Assembly: GCA_002403205.1 (NCBI GenBank)
Contig: DHHJ01000022.1
Coordinates: 1 to 64,000, forward strand
Length of the DNA stretch: 64,000 nucleotides
Source: Anaerolineaceae bacterium UBA4775
GTDB taxonomy: Bacteria; Chloroflexota; Anaerolineae; Anaerolineales; Anaerolineaceae
Reading direction: 5' to 3'
In this document: piece by piece, positions 48,397 through 56,951 of the stretch
Layout: each line of letters opens with the position of its first letter
Position numbering within the stretch: the stretch's first letter is position 1
Notes under the pieces: generated by a model
The model's input: the letters and a program-made list of their open reading frames with translations, nothing else
Told to the model about the DNA's origin: nothing
Databases searched by the model: none
Position numbers and translations under genes: made by a program

Positions 48397-49957
48397 CGCT
48401 CCTCCCTTCGTTTTCTTCCGGGTCGAGATCTTCCTTCAATCCAGTATTGCCTTTCTCCTCCAAATCCGGGCGAGAGGCAGGCCATAACCCTTCCGGGCGG
48501 ACGATCATCATGAAGACCAGCAACGCACCAAACACGAGCAAGCGGTAAGTTTCCAACTCCCGGAGGAGTTCCGGCAGACCCCTCAGGGCAAATGAACCCA
48601 GGATGATGCCTGGGATGCTGTTAATGCCACCCACAATCACCACACTGAGCACATTGATGGAAACCATCAGTGTGTGGTCGTTGGGTCCGGTAAACTGGTT
48701 GCGAGCCGCAAAAATGCCACCCGCCAAACCGGCGAAGGCTGCGCCAACGCATAAGGCCAGCAGTTTATATTTTTGGACATCAACGCCGGTCGCCTGTGAA
48801 ACCAATGCGTCTTCCTTGATGGACAGCCATGCCCGGCCGGTGCGTGAATTTTCAATGCGATAATACAGGAAAATCGATACCGCCATGGCAATGATGATCA
48901 GGTACGCATAAGACACATCATTGAACGGCATGCCTAAAAAGGTGGGCTGCTGGATGTTCTGAATGCCGCGTGGGCCGCCGGTCAGATCGGTCAACAAGTC
49001 GCTGTTGAGGAGGATGCGGATGATCTCACCAAAGCCCAGGGTGACGATGCCCAGGTAATCTCCCCTGAGGCGCATGATGGGCAAGCCAAGCAGCAGGCCG
49101 CCAATCACCGCCATTACCACGCCCACGGCCAGGGAGGGCCAAAATCCCCACATCAAACCGTGGGGGAAGGGCGAGTTGAGTAAGGCCACACTGTAAGCCC
49201 CCATGGCGAACAAGGCAGCGATGCCGATCATAAACTGGCCGGAAAGCCCGAGCATGATGTTCAACCCGATGCCTAAGATGACGTATATGCCGACCATGCC
49301 GAAGACAAAGTTGTTGTAAGATCCCCACCTGGCAGGGAGCAATAAAAGGAGCACAAGCAATAACAGGTAAAAGATGTACTTTCCGTATTTTTTGACGTTG
49401 TCCGGCAGGCTGTCGGTAATGCGCTGGCGCAGGTTGCGGATGGACGTTTTGATTTTTTTGATGAAGTTCGCAACCGCCTGGGAGCGCAAACCCACTGCCA
49501 GGGCACCGCCCAACACACCTGTGAGGGTAAATAAGCCGAAGAGCGTCAGGATCCCCATGCCTCGTAAGCCCAGCAAAAAGATGTCGATGCTGGCAAAGGA
49601 AAGGGCGGTAAGATACCGGCGGACATCGGTTTGGGTTTCGAGCAGGAAAAAGAGGATCAGACCAAACAGGGCGACCACAAGTCCTGTGGTCATTCCGCCG
49701 ATCAGGCCTTCAAACAGTTTATTGGTGGTTGAGCCTTCACGCCTGACCGCTGACCATCCAGCCCACATCCCGAAGATGACCAGGAAAATGATCATAAAAC
49801 GCACTTCTGGAAAGGCACCGCGCAGCACGTTGGTGCCAAGCACCTTGCTGATCATGGTGGCTGCCATAATGTGGAAATTGATTAAGACCAGAAAGATCAT
49901 CACTATGCCAAAAAGGAGGCCTTTCTGGCTGCCCGTGCGAATGGTTTCCTTGTTCAT
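48389..49957 (-). CDS. livM: Branched-chain amino-acid ABC permease LivM-like with long N-terminal extension
   Basis: Permease of 522 aa, clearly longer than typical LivM (about 300-420). The conserved part (about 215-490) has GLNIMLGLSGQFMIGIAALFAMGAY, LRGDYLGIVTLGFGEIIR and the coupling loop SIKEDALVSQATGV. The first 200 residues add about five membrane helices, and an acidic tail follows (EENEGRSDD). The extension may be an internal fusion with an extra membrane module; its role is unknown. Confidence 0.92.
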   Translation of the reverse strand: MNKETIRTGSQKGLLFGIVMIFLVLINFHIMAATMISKVLGTNVLRGAFPEVRFMIIFLVIFGMWAGWSAVRREGSTTNKLFEGLIGGMTTGLVVALFGLILFFLLETQTDVRRYLTALSFASIDIFLLGLRGMGILTLFGLFTLTGVLGGALAVGLRSQAVANFIKKIKTSIRNLRQRITDSLPDNVKKYGKYIFYLLLLVLLLLLPARWGSYNNFVFGMVGIYVILGIGLNIMLGLSGQFMIGIAALFAMGAYSVALLNSPFPHGLMWGFWPSLAVGVVMAVIGGLLLGLPIMRLRGDYLGIVTLGFGEIIRILLNSDLLTDLTGGPRGIQNIQQPTFLGMPFNDVSYAYLIIIAMAVSIFLYYRIENSRTGRAWLSIKEDALVSQATGVDVQKYKLLALCVGAAFAGLAGGIFAARNQFTGPNDHTLMVSINVLSVVIVGGINSIPGIILGSFALRGLPELLRELETYRLLVFGALLVFMMIVRPEGLWPASRPDLEEKGNTGLKEDLDPEENEGRSDD

Positions 49958-51063
49958 ACTTTCTCCTCCGAGAGCACTTCACCCAGAAGGCCGGAAGGCC
50001 TAAATACCAGGATGACGATCATGATCAAAAATGCGATCACATCCTTGAGCTGGAAGCTGATACCCAATGCTGTTGGCCCCAACGATTCGACCAGGCCCAG
50101 GAACATCCCGCCCAGCATGGCTCCAGGGATGTTGCCGATACCGCCCAACACGGCCGCCGTGAAGGCTTTGATGCCTGGGAGGAAGCCGACATAGAAATGC
50201 ACGAGGCCGTTATGCAGTCCCCACATGACCCCTGCCGCACCGGCCAGTGCACCGCTGATGATGAAGGTGCGGCTGATGATCGCATCCACATCAATACCCA
50301 TCAGCGCGGCCGTCTTCTTATCCGAGGCAACTGCCCGCATGGCCTTTCCCAATTTGGTTTTTTGCACCATTACGTAAAGACCAATCATGAGCAGGATCGA
50401 AAGCACAAAGGTCAAAACACCCGTGTAGGTGATCACGATCCTGGACTCGTTGATCATCAGGTTCCAACCAGAACCACGTGCGATCGCCTGTGGGTTGGCA
50501 TAGTCCCGCACCTGCGGGCTGAACAGCAGTTGGGCTGCATTTTGCAGGAAGAAGGAGGCGCCAATGGCGCTGATCAGAGGGATCAGGCGTGGTGCGCCGC
50601 GCAACGGCCGGTAGGCGATCTTCTCCAGGAAATAACCTGCTGTGGCCGAAACGGTCATCCCTACCAGGAAAGCCAGGATCACCGAGAGAAATGGGTAGGC
50701 ATCTGAAAAACTCAGTGGTGGATTACCTGCGCCTGCCACATTGATGCCTTTGGTGATTTCAAACAAAAAATAACCGGCAAAAGTTCCGATCATCATCACC
50801 TCGCCGTGGGCGAAGTTGATCATAAACAGAATGCCATAAACCAAGGTGTATCCGATGGCAATCAGTGCGTAAACGCCGCCAATGATCAGCCCGGAGATCA
50901 ACAAACGCACCCAGACTTCCGCTGAATAGGCTTGCTCGACAATTAGAACCAGATAAAGCCGCCATAGAATATATCCCAGCACAAGAATCCCAAAAATTGG
51001 GCGGATAATCTTGGAATAATTTCTTCTTGTTAGTTTTGGGGGTGAGGATTGATTTGCATCCAT
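49954..51063 (-). CDS. livH: Branched-chain amino-acid ABC permease LivH-like
   Basis: Permease of 369 aa. Diagnostic runs: GGVYALIAIGYTLVYGILFMINFAHGE early and the coupling loop RAVASDKKTAALMGID, then FTAAVLGGIGNIPGAMLGG. The N-terminal 35 residues are basic and variable. ATG 51063, preceded by GGAG at 6 bp, is favoured over an earlier ATG at 51102. It overlaps livM by 4 bp. Confidence 0.93.
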   Translation of the reverse strand: MDANQSSPPKLTRRNYSKIIRPIFGILVLGYILWRLYLVLIVEQAYSAEVWVRLLISGLIIGGVYALIAIGYTLVYGILFMINFAHGEVMMIGTFAGYFLFEITKGINVAGAGNPPLSFSDAYPFLSVILAFLVGMTVSATAGYFLEKIAYRPLRGAPRLIPLISAIGASFFLQNAAQLLFSPQVRDYANPQAIARGSGWNLMINESRIVITYTGVLTFVLSILLMIGLYVMVQKTKLGKAMRAVASDKKTAALMGIDVDAIISRTFIISGALAGAAGVMWGLHNGLVHFYVGFLPGIKAFTAAVLGGIGNIPGAMLGGMFLGLVESLGPTALGISFQLKDVIAFLIMIVILVFRPSGLLGEVLSEEKV

Positions 51064-51150
51064 AGACTTCTCCAAACACCAATAGAGGTTTAGATAATAC
51101 ATGCAGGGGAAGGTGTTCCTTCCCCTGCGATTGATCGTATCCTAAATCGA

Positions 51151-52383
51151 TTAGTTGACTGCGACGAAATCGCCGTTCTCAACGATCCAGAATGTCGGAC
51201 CTTCGATATTGCAATCACCATCTGGGAAGCAGGTGTAGGTGCCGCTGATGCCAACATAGGAGGTCAGGTTGCGGACCGCATCCACCAGGGCGCCACGGGG
51301 GATATATAGCGAGCCATCGGTGCCCACGAAGGAGACTTCCTTCACCATTTTGATGAGCATGGTGGTGGTGTCGTAGCTGTTCCAGGAGAAAGGTGAAAGT
51401 TCACCAGGTGCCTGGCCCCATCGTTCCTGATAGGCTGCGTCAAAGCCATCCTTTTCAGGTGTCTCGGGAGGTGTACGTGGGGTAGCGTGATAGGTCCCTT
51501 CGCCATTGGCGCCGGTGCGGGCCAGGTAGTCCACACCAAACGTGCCATCACAGCCGAAGAAGACGACGTATTCCATACCAGAGGTAGGCATATTATTGGT
51601 CAGCACAACGCCTTCCTGGGTGTAACCACCAAAGTAGAGCGCATCGGGCGATTGGGCTGCGATGGTCGAGAGTACGGGGCTGTAATCTGCTTCACCGGGG
51701 GTGATACCCATCAGTTCAACGACCTCGCCGCCGAGGGATTCAAACGTCGCCGCTGCGATTTCTGCCAAGCCTTTACCATAGTCCTGTCCATCGTGCAGGA
51801 AGGCAACCTTTCGGAAGCCCAGATCGTTGAACATATATTCAGCTGCGGCTTGACCCTGTGCTTCATCGGTGAAGGGAACCCGGTTGAATACTCTTGAACC
51901 CTGTCGGGTCAGATCTGGGTTGGTTGCAGAGGGCGAAAGCATGGGGATGCCGAGTTCTTCGTAAATGGGCATGGCAGCGAAGGTTGCACCTGAGAACAGG
52001 TGACCGGCCACACCAACTACAGTGGGGTCGGCAGCAAACTTATTCGCCACGGCTGCGCCACCTTCCGGCGTCCCACCGTCATCTTCAGCGATCAGCTCAA
52101 ACTGAAAACCCTCGTGTTCGCCAGCATCTGCAACAGCGATCATGCCTGCCTGCTCAGCATCGATGCCGAAGGCTGCATTACCGCCTGTCATGGGAGAACC
52201 CATGCCGATTTTGATGGTCTGACCGGGAGCGATCACTGCACAACCAAAATCGTCGTTTTCGCAGATTTCAGTTGGGTCTACGCCAACGGGTTCCTCGGCT
52301 TCAGGTGCTTCAGCGGCAGGCCCACAAGCGGATAGGATCATCACAAAGATGACCGCTAATATAAATAATCGACTAAGCTTCAT
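51151..52383 (-). CDS. Branched-chain amino-acid binding lipoprotein
   Basis: Periplasmic-type binding protein of 410 aa exposed on the cell surface as a lipoprotein (lipobox LSAC). Family pattern of Leu/Ile/Val-binding proteins: IKIGMGSPMTGGNAAFGID, VAGHLFSGATFAAMPIYEELGIPMLSPSATNPDLT and KVAFLHDGQDYGKGLAEIAAATFE. It is the first and probably most abundant product of the Liv operon; livH begins 88 bp after its stop. Confidence 0.9.
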   Translation of the reverse strand: MKLSRLFILAVIFVMILSACGPAAEAPEAEEPVGVDPTEICENDDFGCAVIAPGQTIKIGMGSPMTGGNAAFGIDAEQAGMIAVADAGEHEGFQFELIAEDDGGTPEGGAAVANKFAADPTVVGVAGHLFSGATFAAMPIYEELGIPMLSPSATNPDLTRQGSRVFNRVPFTDEAQGQAAAEYMFNDLGFRKVAFLHDGQDYGKGLAEIAAATFESLGGEVVELMGITPGEADYSPVLSTIAAQSPDALYFGGYTQEGVVLTNNMPTSGMEYVVFFGCDGTFGVDYLARTGANGEGTYHATPRTPPETPEKDGFDAAYQERWGQAPGELSPFSWNSYDTTTMLIKMVKEVSFVGTDGSLYIPRGALVDAVRNLTSYVGISGTYTCFPDGDCNIEGPTFWIVENGDFVAVN

Positions 52384-52421
52384 TTTATTCTCCTATTTGT
52401 TTAATCTTATTGTGTGACAAG

Positions 52422-52449
52422 AATATACATTTGCCTTGATCGATGTTAA
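52422..52449 (-). promoter_or_regulatory. Proximal promoter of the Liv operon
   Basis: On the minus strand TTAACA, 16 bp and TATATT place a start near 52415, giving a leader of about 30 nt with an AGGAG ribosome site. Confidence 0.5.
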
Positions 52450-52483
52450 TTGATAACGGAAACCTCCTTTCTCCGAGAACCAG

Positions 52484-52520
52484 GTAAACAAAACAGCCAC
52501 CCTGTTTGTTGGGTGGCTGT
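52484..52520 (-). terminator. Intrinsic terminator or attenuator upstream of the Liv operon
   Basis: Perfect 10-bp stem ACAGCCACCC / GGGTGGCTGT with an 8-nt loop, followed on the minus strand by TTTGTTT. It lies about 110 nt before the binding-protein ATG and after the distal promoter at 52806-52835. Confidence 0.65.
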
Positions 52521-52805
52521 TCGTAATTTCTGGTTTTGGATTTCTGATTCTCCCAGAGCTTAGGTTAAACCATCCCAACTGAGTCCAATTGGAAAACGGT
52601 ATACCAATAGTGCGTAATGAGGATAATGACAATCATAGTAACAAGAACATCCAACTCTGCGTCTCTGAGATTGATTAATTTTGCCGATTGTAACAGATAG
52701 TAACAGATGCCTTATTAAGATTGGTAGAAAGAAATGTTAACGTACACTTAACGATAAGGGGATGAATATAACAGTGGAATAACAGATATTGTGAAACTCT
52801 TCCCT

Positions 52806-52835
52806 ATTATAACGAATGCTTTCATTTTTTTGCAA
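52806..52835 (-). promoter_or_regulatory. Distal minus-strand promoter
   Basis: TTGCAA (52835-52830), 18-bp spacer, TATAAT (52811-52806); predicted start near 52799. Confidence 0.55.
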
Positions 52836-52912
52836 GCCTGTTTTTGCATTTATCTACGTGCCGCTGCCGTTGCCCGGGGGTTAATCGCAGCACCGGCATT
52901 GACCTGCAGGAT

Positions 52913-54130
52913 TTATTCGGCAGTCTGCCTGGGGAACAGGCTGAAGGTCTCATCTCCCGCAAATGGCCCGGTGAGGGGTTCGGCTGGCAGCGCCAGCACC
53001 CTACTGTTGGCGAAGAATTCAAAGTCAAAACCGGTCTGTTCGCCAGCTGTCTTCCCGGGGATGGGCATCAAACGGGCAGTGAGGGGTTTATCCAATCTCA
53101 GGGATAGGGCAGCCAGGTCGAGCAGGACGGCGGAAAGCTGCTCTACGCTGGTATCCCCCGGGAGGGGCAGGGTGTCAAGCCCGGTGCCGCACACGGCAGA
53201 ATACATCAGCAGGTCGGTGATGCTCAACACACCCTGCGCACCCCGTTGTGCCAGGGTCGAATCCTCCAGCAAGGGGAGCATTATGCCATTGAAGCCCGTG
53301 CGCTGGTAGACAGCTCGGTCGAGGGTGTCGGTCAGGAAGGCGGCTGCGGCCAGGCTGCCAGAGAGGCCGAAGGCAGGAAGCCCCAATTGCTCAAGCGCAT
53401 TACCAAGGGAGATCTCCGGCTCAGGGAAAGGAGCCAGGGTAAAGTCGAGCCCTTTGAATTGCATCTGGTAGGCATCAGCCAATTGCTGGCCGATGTTCTG
53501 CAGGGTTTTGGCATGGGTCTCAACCGCCTGGATCAGTGCCTCCTGTGCGGACTGCAAGGTTGGGGCGCCCGTGAAGGCACTCACCGCCAGGTCTGCTGCT
53601 TCGAGGGCCAGGGCGAAGGCGGGTGTTTTCCCATGGTGGTACGCCGCAGGGAAAAAAGGCGCCCAGGGCGGCACATTTGCCAGCGCGGCAAAGCGCAGGT
53701 TGGCAAAGCCGTTTTCTTCCAGGCGGGCTGCCTGGTGAATCACTTCTGCGCAGGCGCGCACCGCAGGAAGGCTGACCTCCCGGTGAGGTGTGGTGAGATG
53801 CCCGCTGAGGAACAGGTCACCAGAATGGGCTAAAAGGTCAGGAATGATCGGGTAGCTTTCCGGTATGCTCGTCAAGGTCGGCCCCAGGGCGACATATTCA
53901 AACCCCTCGCTATGCGCCAGGACTTCAATCCGGGCTGCGGCTTGCGCGTAGTCTTGCGGAGTGAGGAATTCAGGGAAGGGCGGCGTGGCCAGGCGCACAG
54001 TCTGGACAGGGTATCCACCCTGGGTGAAGGCGTGTCTGGCGTGTCTGGCGAAGGTACCTGCTTTCCCGAGCACCAGCTCGCTGATCGGCCAGCGGGGATG
54101 GACAAAGCATGTGATCGATCGGATGCGCAT
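52913..54130 (-). CDS. DUF711 / UPF0210-type protein
   Basis: Protein of 405 aa that begins MRIRSITCFVHP and shows GLDFTLAPFPEPEISLGNALEQLGLPAFG and TGFNGIMLPLLEDSTLAQRG, patterns of the DUF711 family (related by fold to pyruvate formate-lyase-like glycyl radical barrels, function unknown). The region DLLMYSAVCGTGLDTLPLPGDTS (about 310-333) is its best conserved part. The ATG lies 3 bp after the methyltransferase stop, with AGGAAA upstream, so it is cotranslated. Confidence 0.82.
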   Translation of the reverse strand: MRIRSITCFVHPRWPISELVLGKAGTFARHARHAFTQGGYPVQTVRLATPPFPEFLTPQDYAQAAARIEVLAHSEGFEYVALGPTLTSIPESYPIIPDLLAHSGDLFLSGHLTTPHREVSLPAVRACAEVIHQAARLEENGFANLRFAALANVPPWAPFFPAAYHHGKTPAFALALEAADLAVSAFTGAPTLQSAQEALIQAVETHAKTLQNIGQQLADAYQMQFKGLDFTLAPFPEPEISLGNALEQLGLPAFGLSGSLAAAAFLTDTLDRAVYQRTGFNGIMLPLLEDSTLAQRGAQGVLSITDLLMYSAVCGTGLDTLPLPGDTSVEQLSAVLLDLAALSLRLDKPLTARLMPIPGKTAGEQTGFDFEFFANSRVLALPAEPLTGPFAGDETFSLFPRQTAE

Positions 54131-54133
54131 AAT

Positions 54134-54922
54134 CTATGTTTCCTTGCGGATTGAGTATCTCTGCCGCATGACTTCAGCCATGAGGATACCTGCAGCCACA
54201 GCCGCGTTGAGTGATTCCGCCCGGCCAGCCATGGGGATGGTTACCCGCTGGGTAGCGATCTGTGCGCCCATCGGGCTGGCGCCGAAGGCTTCACTGCCGA
54301 TCAGCACAGCGCAAGGCTGAACCAGGTCAACCTCCCAAAGCGGGATAAGTGCATTTGAATCAGCCAAGAAAATGGGCAATCCCTTCAGGTAAGCATGGAT
54401 CTCATGCCAGGGTGTGTGCTGAATCGGGAGATGAAAATGCGCACCCATGCCCGCCCGGAGGACCTTGGGAGAGAACGCGTCCACGGTGCCAGGGCTCAGC
54501 ACAACCGCATCGGCACCGGCAGCCTCTGCCGTTCTGAGAATGGCGCCCAGGTTGCCCGGGTCGCGGATCTGATCGGCGAGGACGACGAAGGTCGGGGAGG
54601 GCGGCAGGGGCAGCGGCATGAGGTTGAGCACCGCCAAAATGCCCTGGGGCGTCTCTGTATCGCTGATCTCTGCCATCAGCCCTGCGGCTATCTCGTAGGC
54701 CTCCACGCCTGAAGGGGCTGGCGTACCCTCGATCAAGGTTTTGCCCCGCTTGGAGAGGGTTTGATCGTAAAGGATGAATTCCACTGGCCATTGCGAAGCA
54801 ACGGCCTCCTCGACCAAGCGTACGCCTTCAACCACAAATGCGTCCTGCTTTTTTCTCTGGCGGGTTTGTGTTTGCAGAACACGCACGCGTTTGATCTTGG
54901 GGTTGCTGGCTGAGGTGATCAC
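54134..54922 (-). CDS. TrmH/SpoU-family RNA 2'-O-methyltransferase
   Basis: S-adenosylmethionine-dependent RNA ribose methyltransferase (262 aa). An N-terminal substrate-binding domain (1-95, starting SASNPKIKRVRVLQ) is followed by the SPOUT knot with motif 1 DPGNLGAILRTAEAAGAD, motif 2 LIGSEAFGAS and motif 3 IPMAGRAESLNAAVAAGI. The target is rRNA or tRNA; the closest resemblance is to 23S rRNA enzymes of the RlmB/TsnR group, but the site is not predictable. The start is GTG 54922. Confidence 0.9.
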   Translation of the reverse strand: MITSASNPKIKRVRVLQTQTRQRKKQDAFVVEGVRLVEEAVASQWPVEFILYDQTLSKRGKTLIEGTPAPSGVEAYEIAAGLMAEISDTETPQGILAVLNLMPLPLPPSPTFVVLADQIRDPGNLGAILRTAEAAGADAVVLSPGTVDAFSPKVLRAGMGAHFHLPIQHTPWHEIHAYLKGLPIFLADSNALIPLWEVDLVQPCAVLIGSEAFGASPMGAQIATQRVTIPMAGRAESLNAAVAAGILMAEVMRQRYSIRKET

Positions 54923-55049
54923 CTGGTTTTGATCCTTCTGTGCTTGCAGGTGATGTTAACACCTGCCGGTTATTGCATGGTTACTATTGTATCGGATAAT
55001 GATTGGGCGTGGGGGGCAATTCGAGTTGGCCCTGCCAGTAGATGGCCTT

Positions 55050-55610
55050 TTACCAGTGGCATTCTGTGCGTATGGTTCCTGCGGGGGTGATGCTCAGGAT
55101 GCCAAATTGGGGATGGTACTGATTGTACTTGCACGGATATACCGCGCCGGGGTTGAAGAAGACCTGCCCGTTGACCCATTTGACGGTTTGATGATGGGTG
55201 TGGCCAAAGATGATCACATCAGCATCGGAATAGTCCTGGGCGAGGTGCTGATGATAGCGTTCAAAAAGATAGCCATCACGCAGGGTGAGGTATTTGTCGA
55301 GCAGGTAGTGCCCCATGGACCGGTGACCGTGGCAGAGGATGATCCGGATGCCGTACGCAGTGAGTTGCACATGCCGCGCAAAGCGCTTTCCCAGCAGCCA
55401 ATCTCGATTGCCCTGGACGATGGTGACGGGGGCGATTTCCTCCAGGGTGCGGACTGGTTTGTCGGTGGCAGCATCGCCTGCGTGCAGAATGTGATCCACC
55501 TGGGCATCTGCCAGGCCACGCAGGACGGATGCCGGCAGGTGTTTTGCCCGATCCGGGATGAGGGTGTCTGAGATGACACCAAAGGTGAGTGGTTTGGCCT
55601 CACCTGGCAA
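55050..55610 (-). CDS. YfcE-type metallophosphoesterase
   Basis: Phosphodiesterase-like protein of about 186 aa. Metal motifs: FGVISDT, HAGDAA, QGNRDW, LCHGHR and FGHTHH. In motif I the usual D-x-H reads D-T-L (SDTLIPDR), losing one metal ligand; the others are in place. The start is uncertain: no ATG lies near the domain, and TTG 55610 (overlapping the MFS stop by 11 bp) is the nearest plausible codon. Such enzymes cleave bis-p-nitrophenyl phosphate or cyclic nucleotides in vitro; the role here is unknown. Confidence 0.78.
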   Translation of the reverse strand: MPGEAKPLTFGVISDTLIPDRAKHLPASVLRGLADAQVDHILHAGDAATDKPVRTLEEIAPVTIVQGNRDWLLGKRFARHVQLTAYGIRIILCHGHRSMGHYLLDKYLTLRDGYLFERYHQHLAQDYSDADVIIFGHTHHQTVKWVNGQVFFNPGAVYPCKYNQYHPQFGILSITPAGTIRTECHW

Positions 55611-56835
55611 AGGAGAGCTCTTTTTCTCCGGGGCGGAAGTATACCCAGGTGAGAAATATGGTGATGGCATACAGCAAGCCGGTGGTGATGAAGATGGGTT
55701 CAAACCCAAACCGGGTCTGGATAAAACCTGAGATGAAAATCCCGAAAGCCTGTCCCGTCTGCCAGCCTATTCCGCGCACACTGGCGATGGTGCCCCCTTC
55801 TTCAGGCTCGCTGACGAGCATGGCGTAATTATCCAGCAAGGGTGATGACATTTGCATCAAGACGGTTCTGAACAAGAGGCTGACCACTGCTACCCACAGG
55901 ATGGGCGAGAACCCTAGCGAGAACAGGAAAAGCAGACTGGTCCCCTGGGTGGCGACGATCGGAATGATACGGCTGCGGGTGATCCTGACCAGCCAGGGTG
56001 AGATCAGTGAACCGATAAACACCAGCAAGGATGACAGGCTAAAAATGACACCGAGCAGGTTGTCCCCGATGTTAAATTTTCCCCGCAGGAACACATTTAA
56101 ATACGGTATCAGCAATGAAGCGCCAAACCCCATAATGAGGTTTATGACCGCCAACCTGCGTACGATTTTGCGAGCCGAAAGTTTGCGGATGATTTGTTGC
56201 AATGGGATGCGGGGGCGTTCGCTTTCGGCTTTATCTTTCTTTTCTCTGATCAGAAAAACCGGGATAAGGCTGGTGACAGCCAGCAGAATGCCTGCTGTAA
56301 TGACCCACTGATAAGAGGACGCCGTGCCCTGGGTGATGCCCAGCCCGCGCTCGATCAGCTCGGGCGCCTGGCCGGCGACCAGATTGCCGATGGTCGTCGC
56401 AACGGTCAGCAAGCCAAAGTTCAGGCTGAAGATGGTGGCCTGGTTTTCCTGTTTGCTGACGGCCATGATGAAAGGTGGTTGTGAAACGCGGTAGAGCATG
56501 AAACCCGCACCTTGAAGGAGGCCAAAGGCGAAGATCAGGGCGGGATTTGGCAGGCGGACCTGGAAAAACATGCCCAATAAACCAACACTGAGGCCGATCA
56601 GCATGCTAGCGCGCCGGCCGACTCGATCTGAGAAGAGCCCTAAGGGCAACCCCAACACCAAGGCGGCCAACGGTGTGGCAGAGCGGATCAAGCCGAGGAG
56701 GTCATTGTTCAGCCCCAAAGAGAGGATATAGAGGTTAAAAAACAGTTCCCACACGCTGAAGGAAAATCCATACAGCAGTGTAGAGAGGAGGAAGAGTTTG
56801 GTGTTGCGGTTGAATTGTTTAAACATGAAAGTCAA
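55600..56835 (-). CDS. MFS transporter B
   Basis: Membrane transporter of 411 aa with 12 predicted helices and MFS motif A (LFSDRVGRRASMLIGL, about 62-77) in the first cytoplasmic loop. The substrate is unknown; drug or sugar efflux is possible. The start is TTG 56835, with GAGG 5 bp upstream; ATG 56826 is an alternative. It is separated from the upstream GNAT gene by a terminator-like hairpin. Confidence 0.85.
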   Translation of the reverse strand: MTFMFKQFNRNTKLFLLSTLLYGFSFSVWELFFNLYILSLGLNNDLLGLIRSATPLAALVLGLPLGLFSDRVGRRASMLIGLSVGLLGMFFQVRLPNPALIFAFGLLQGAGFMLYRVSQPPFIMAVSKQENQATIFSLNFGLLTVATTIGNLVAGQAPELIERGLGITQGTASSYQWVITAGILLAVTSLIPVFLIREKKDKAESERPRIPLQQIIRKLSARKIVRRLAVINLIMGFGASLLIPYLNVFLRGKFNIGDNLLGVIFSLSSLLVFIGSLISPWLVRITRSRIIPIVATQGTSLLFLFSLGFSPILWVAVVSLLFRTVLMQMSSPLLDNYAMLVSEPEEGGTIASVRGIGWQTGQAFGIFISGFIQTRFGFEPIFITTGLLYAITIFLTWVYFRPGEKELSFAR

Positions 56836-56886
56836 TGAAACCTCGATAGAAGCACGGTGTTGATTTTACCATGAGCCAGGAGGACA

Positions 56887-56927
56887 GAAAAAAGTGACAC
56901 CTTGGGTAAATCCCTTCGATGTCACTT
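56887..56927 (-). terminator. Intrinsic terminator after GNAT gene B
   Basis: Stem AAGTGACA / TGTCACTT with an inner GGG/CCC pairing, followed on the minus strand by TTTTTT. It splits the GNAT/MFS run in two. Confidence 0.75.
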
Positions 56928-56951
56928 CTTGAGCGAGTAAGAATAAAACTT

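Larger units (their letters stand above)
52450..52912 (-). other. Intergenic region with promoter, repeats and terminator-like hairpin
   Basis: About 460 bp between the DUF711 and Liv genes. On the minus strand it holds a strong promoter (TTGCAA-18-TATAAT, 52835-52806), three copies of an AACAGATA motif read on the plus strand (about 52692, 52702 and 52781) and a terminator-like hairpin (52520-52484). The promoter/hairpin pair could define an independent small RNA of about 310 nt or an attenuated leader. No open frame was convincing. Confidence 0.45.

Noticed and set aside
52484..52520. GGGTGG in the Liv leader as a T-box riboswitch
   Set aside because: The rest of the T-box core (ACCGCG) and the specifier stem are absent; the motif is explained by the terminator stem.
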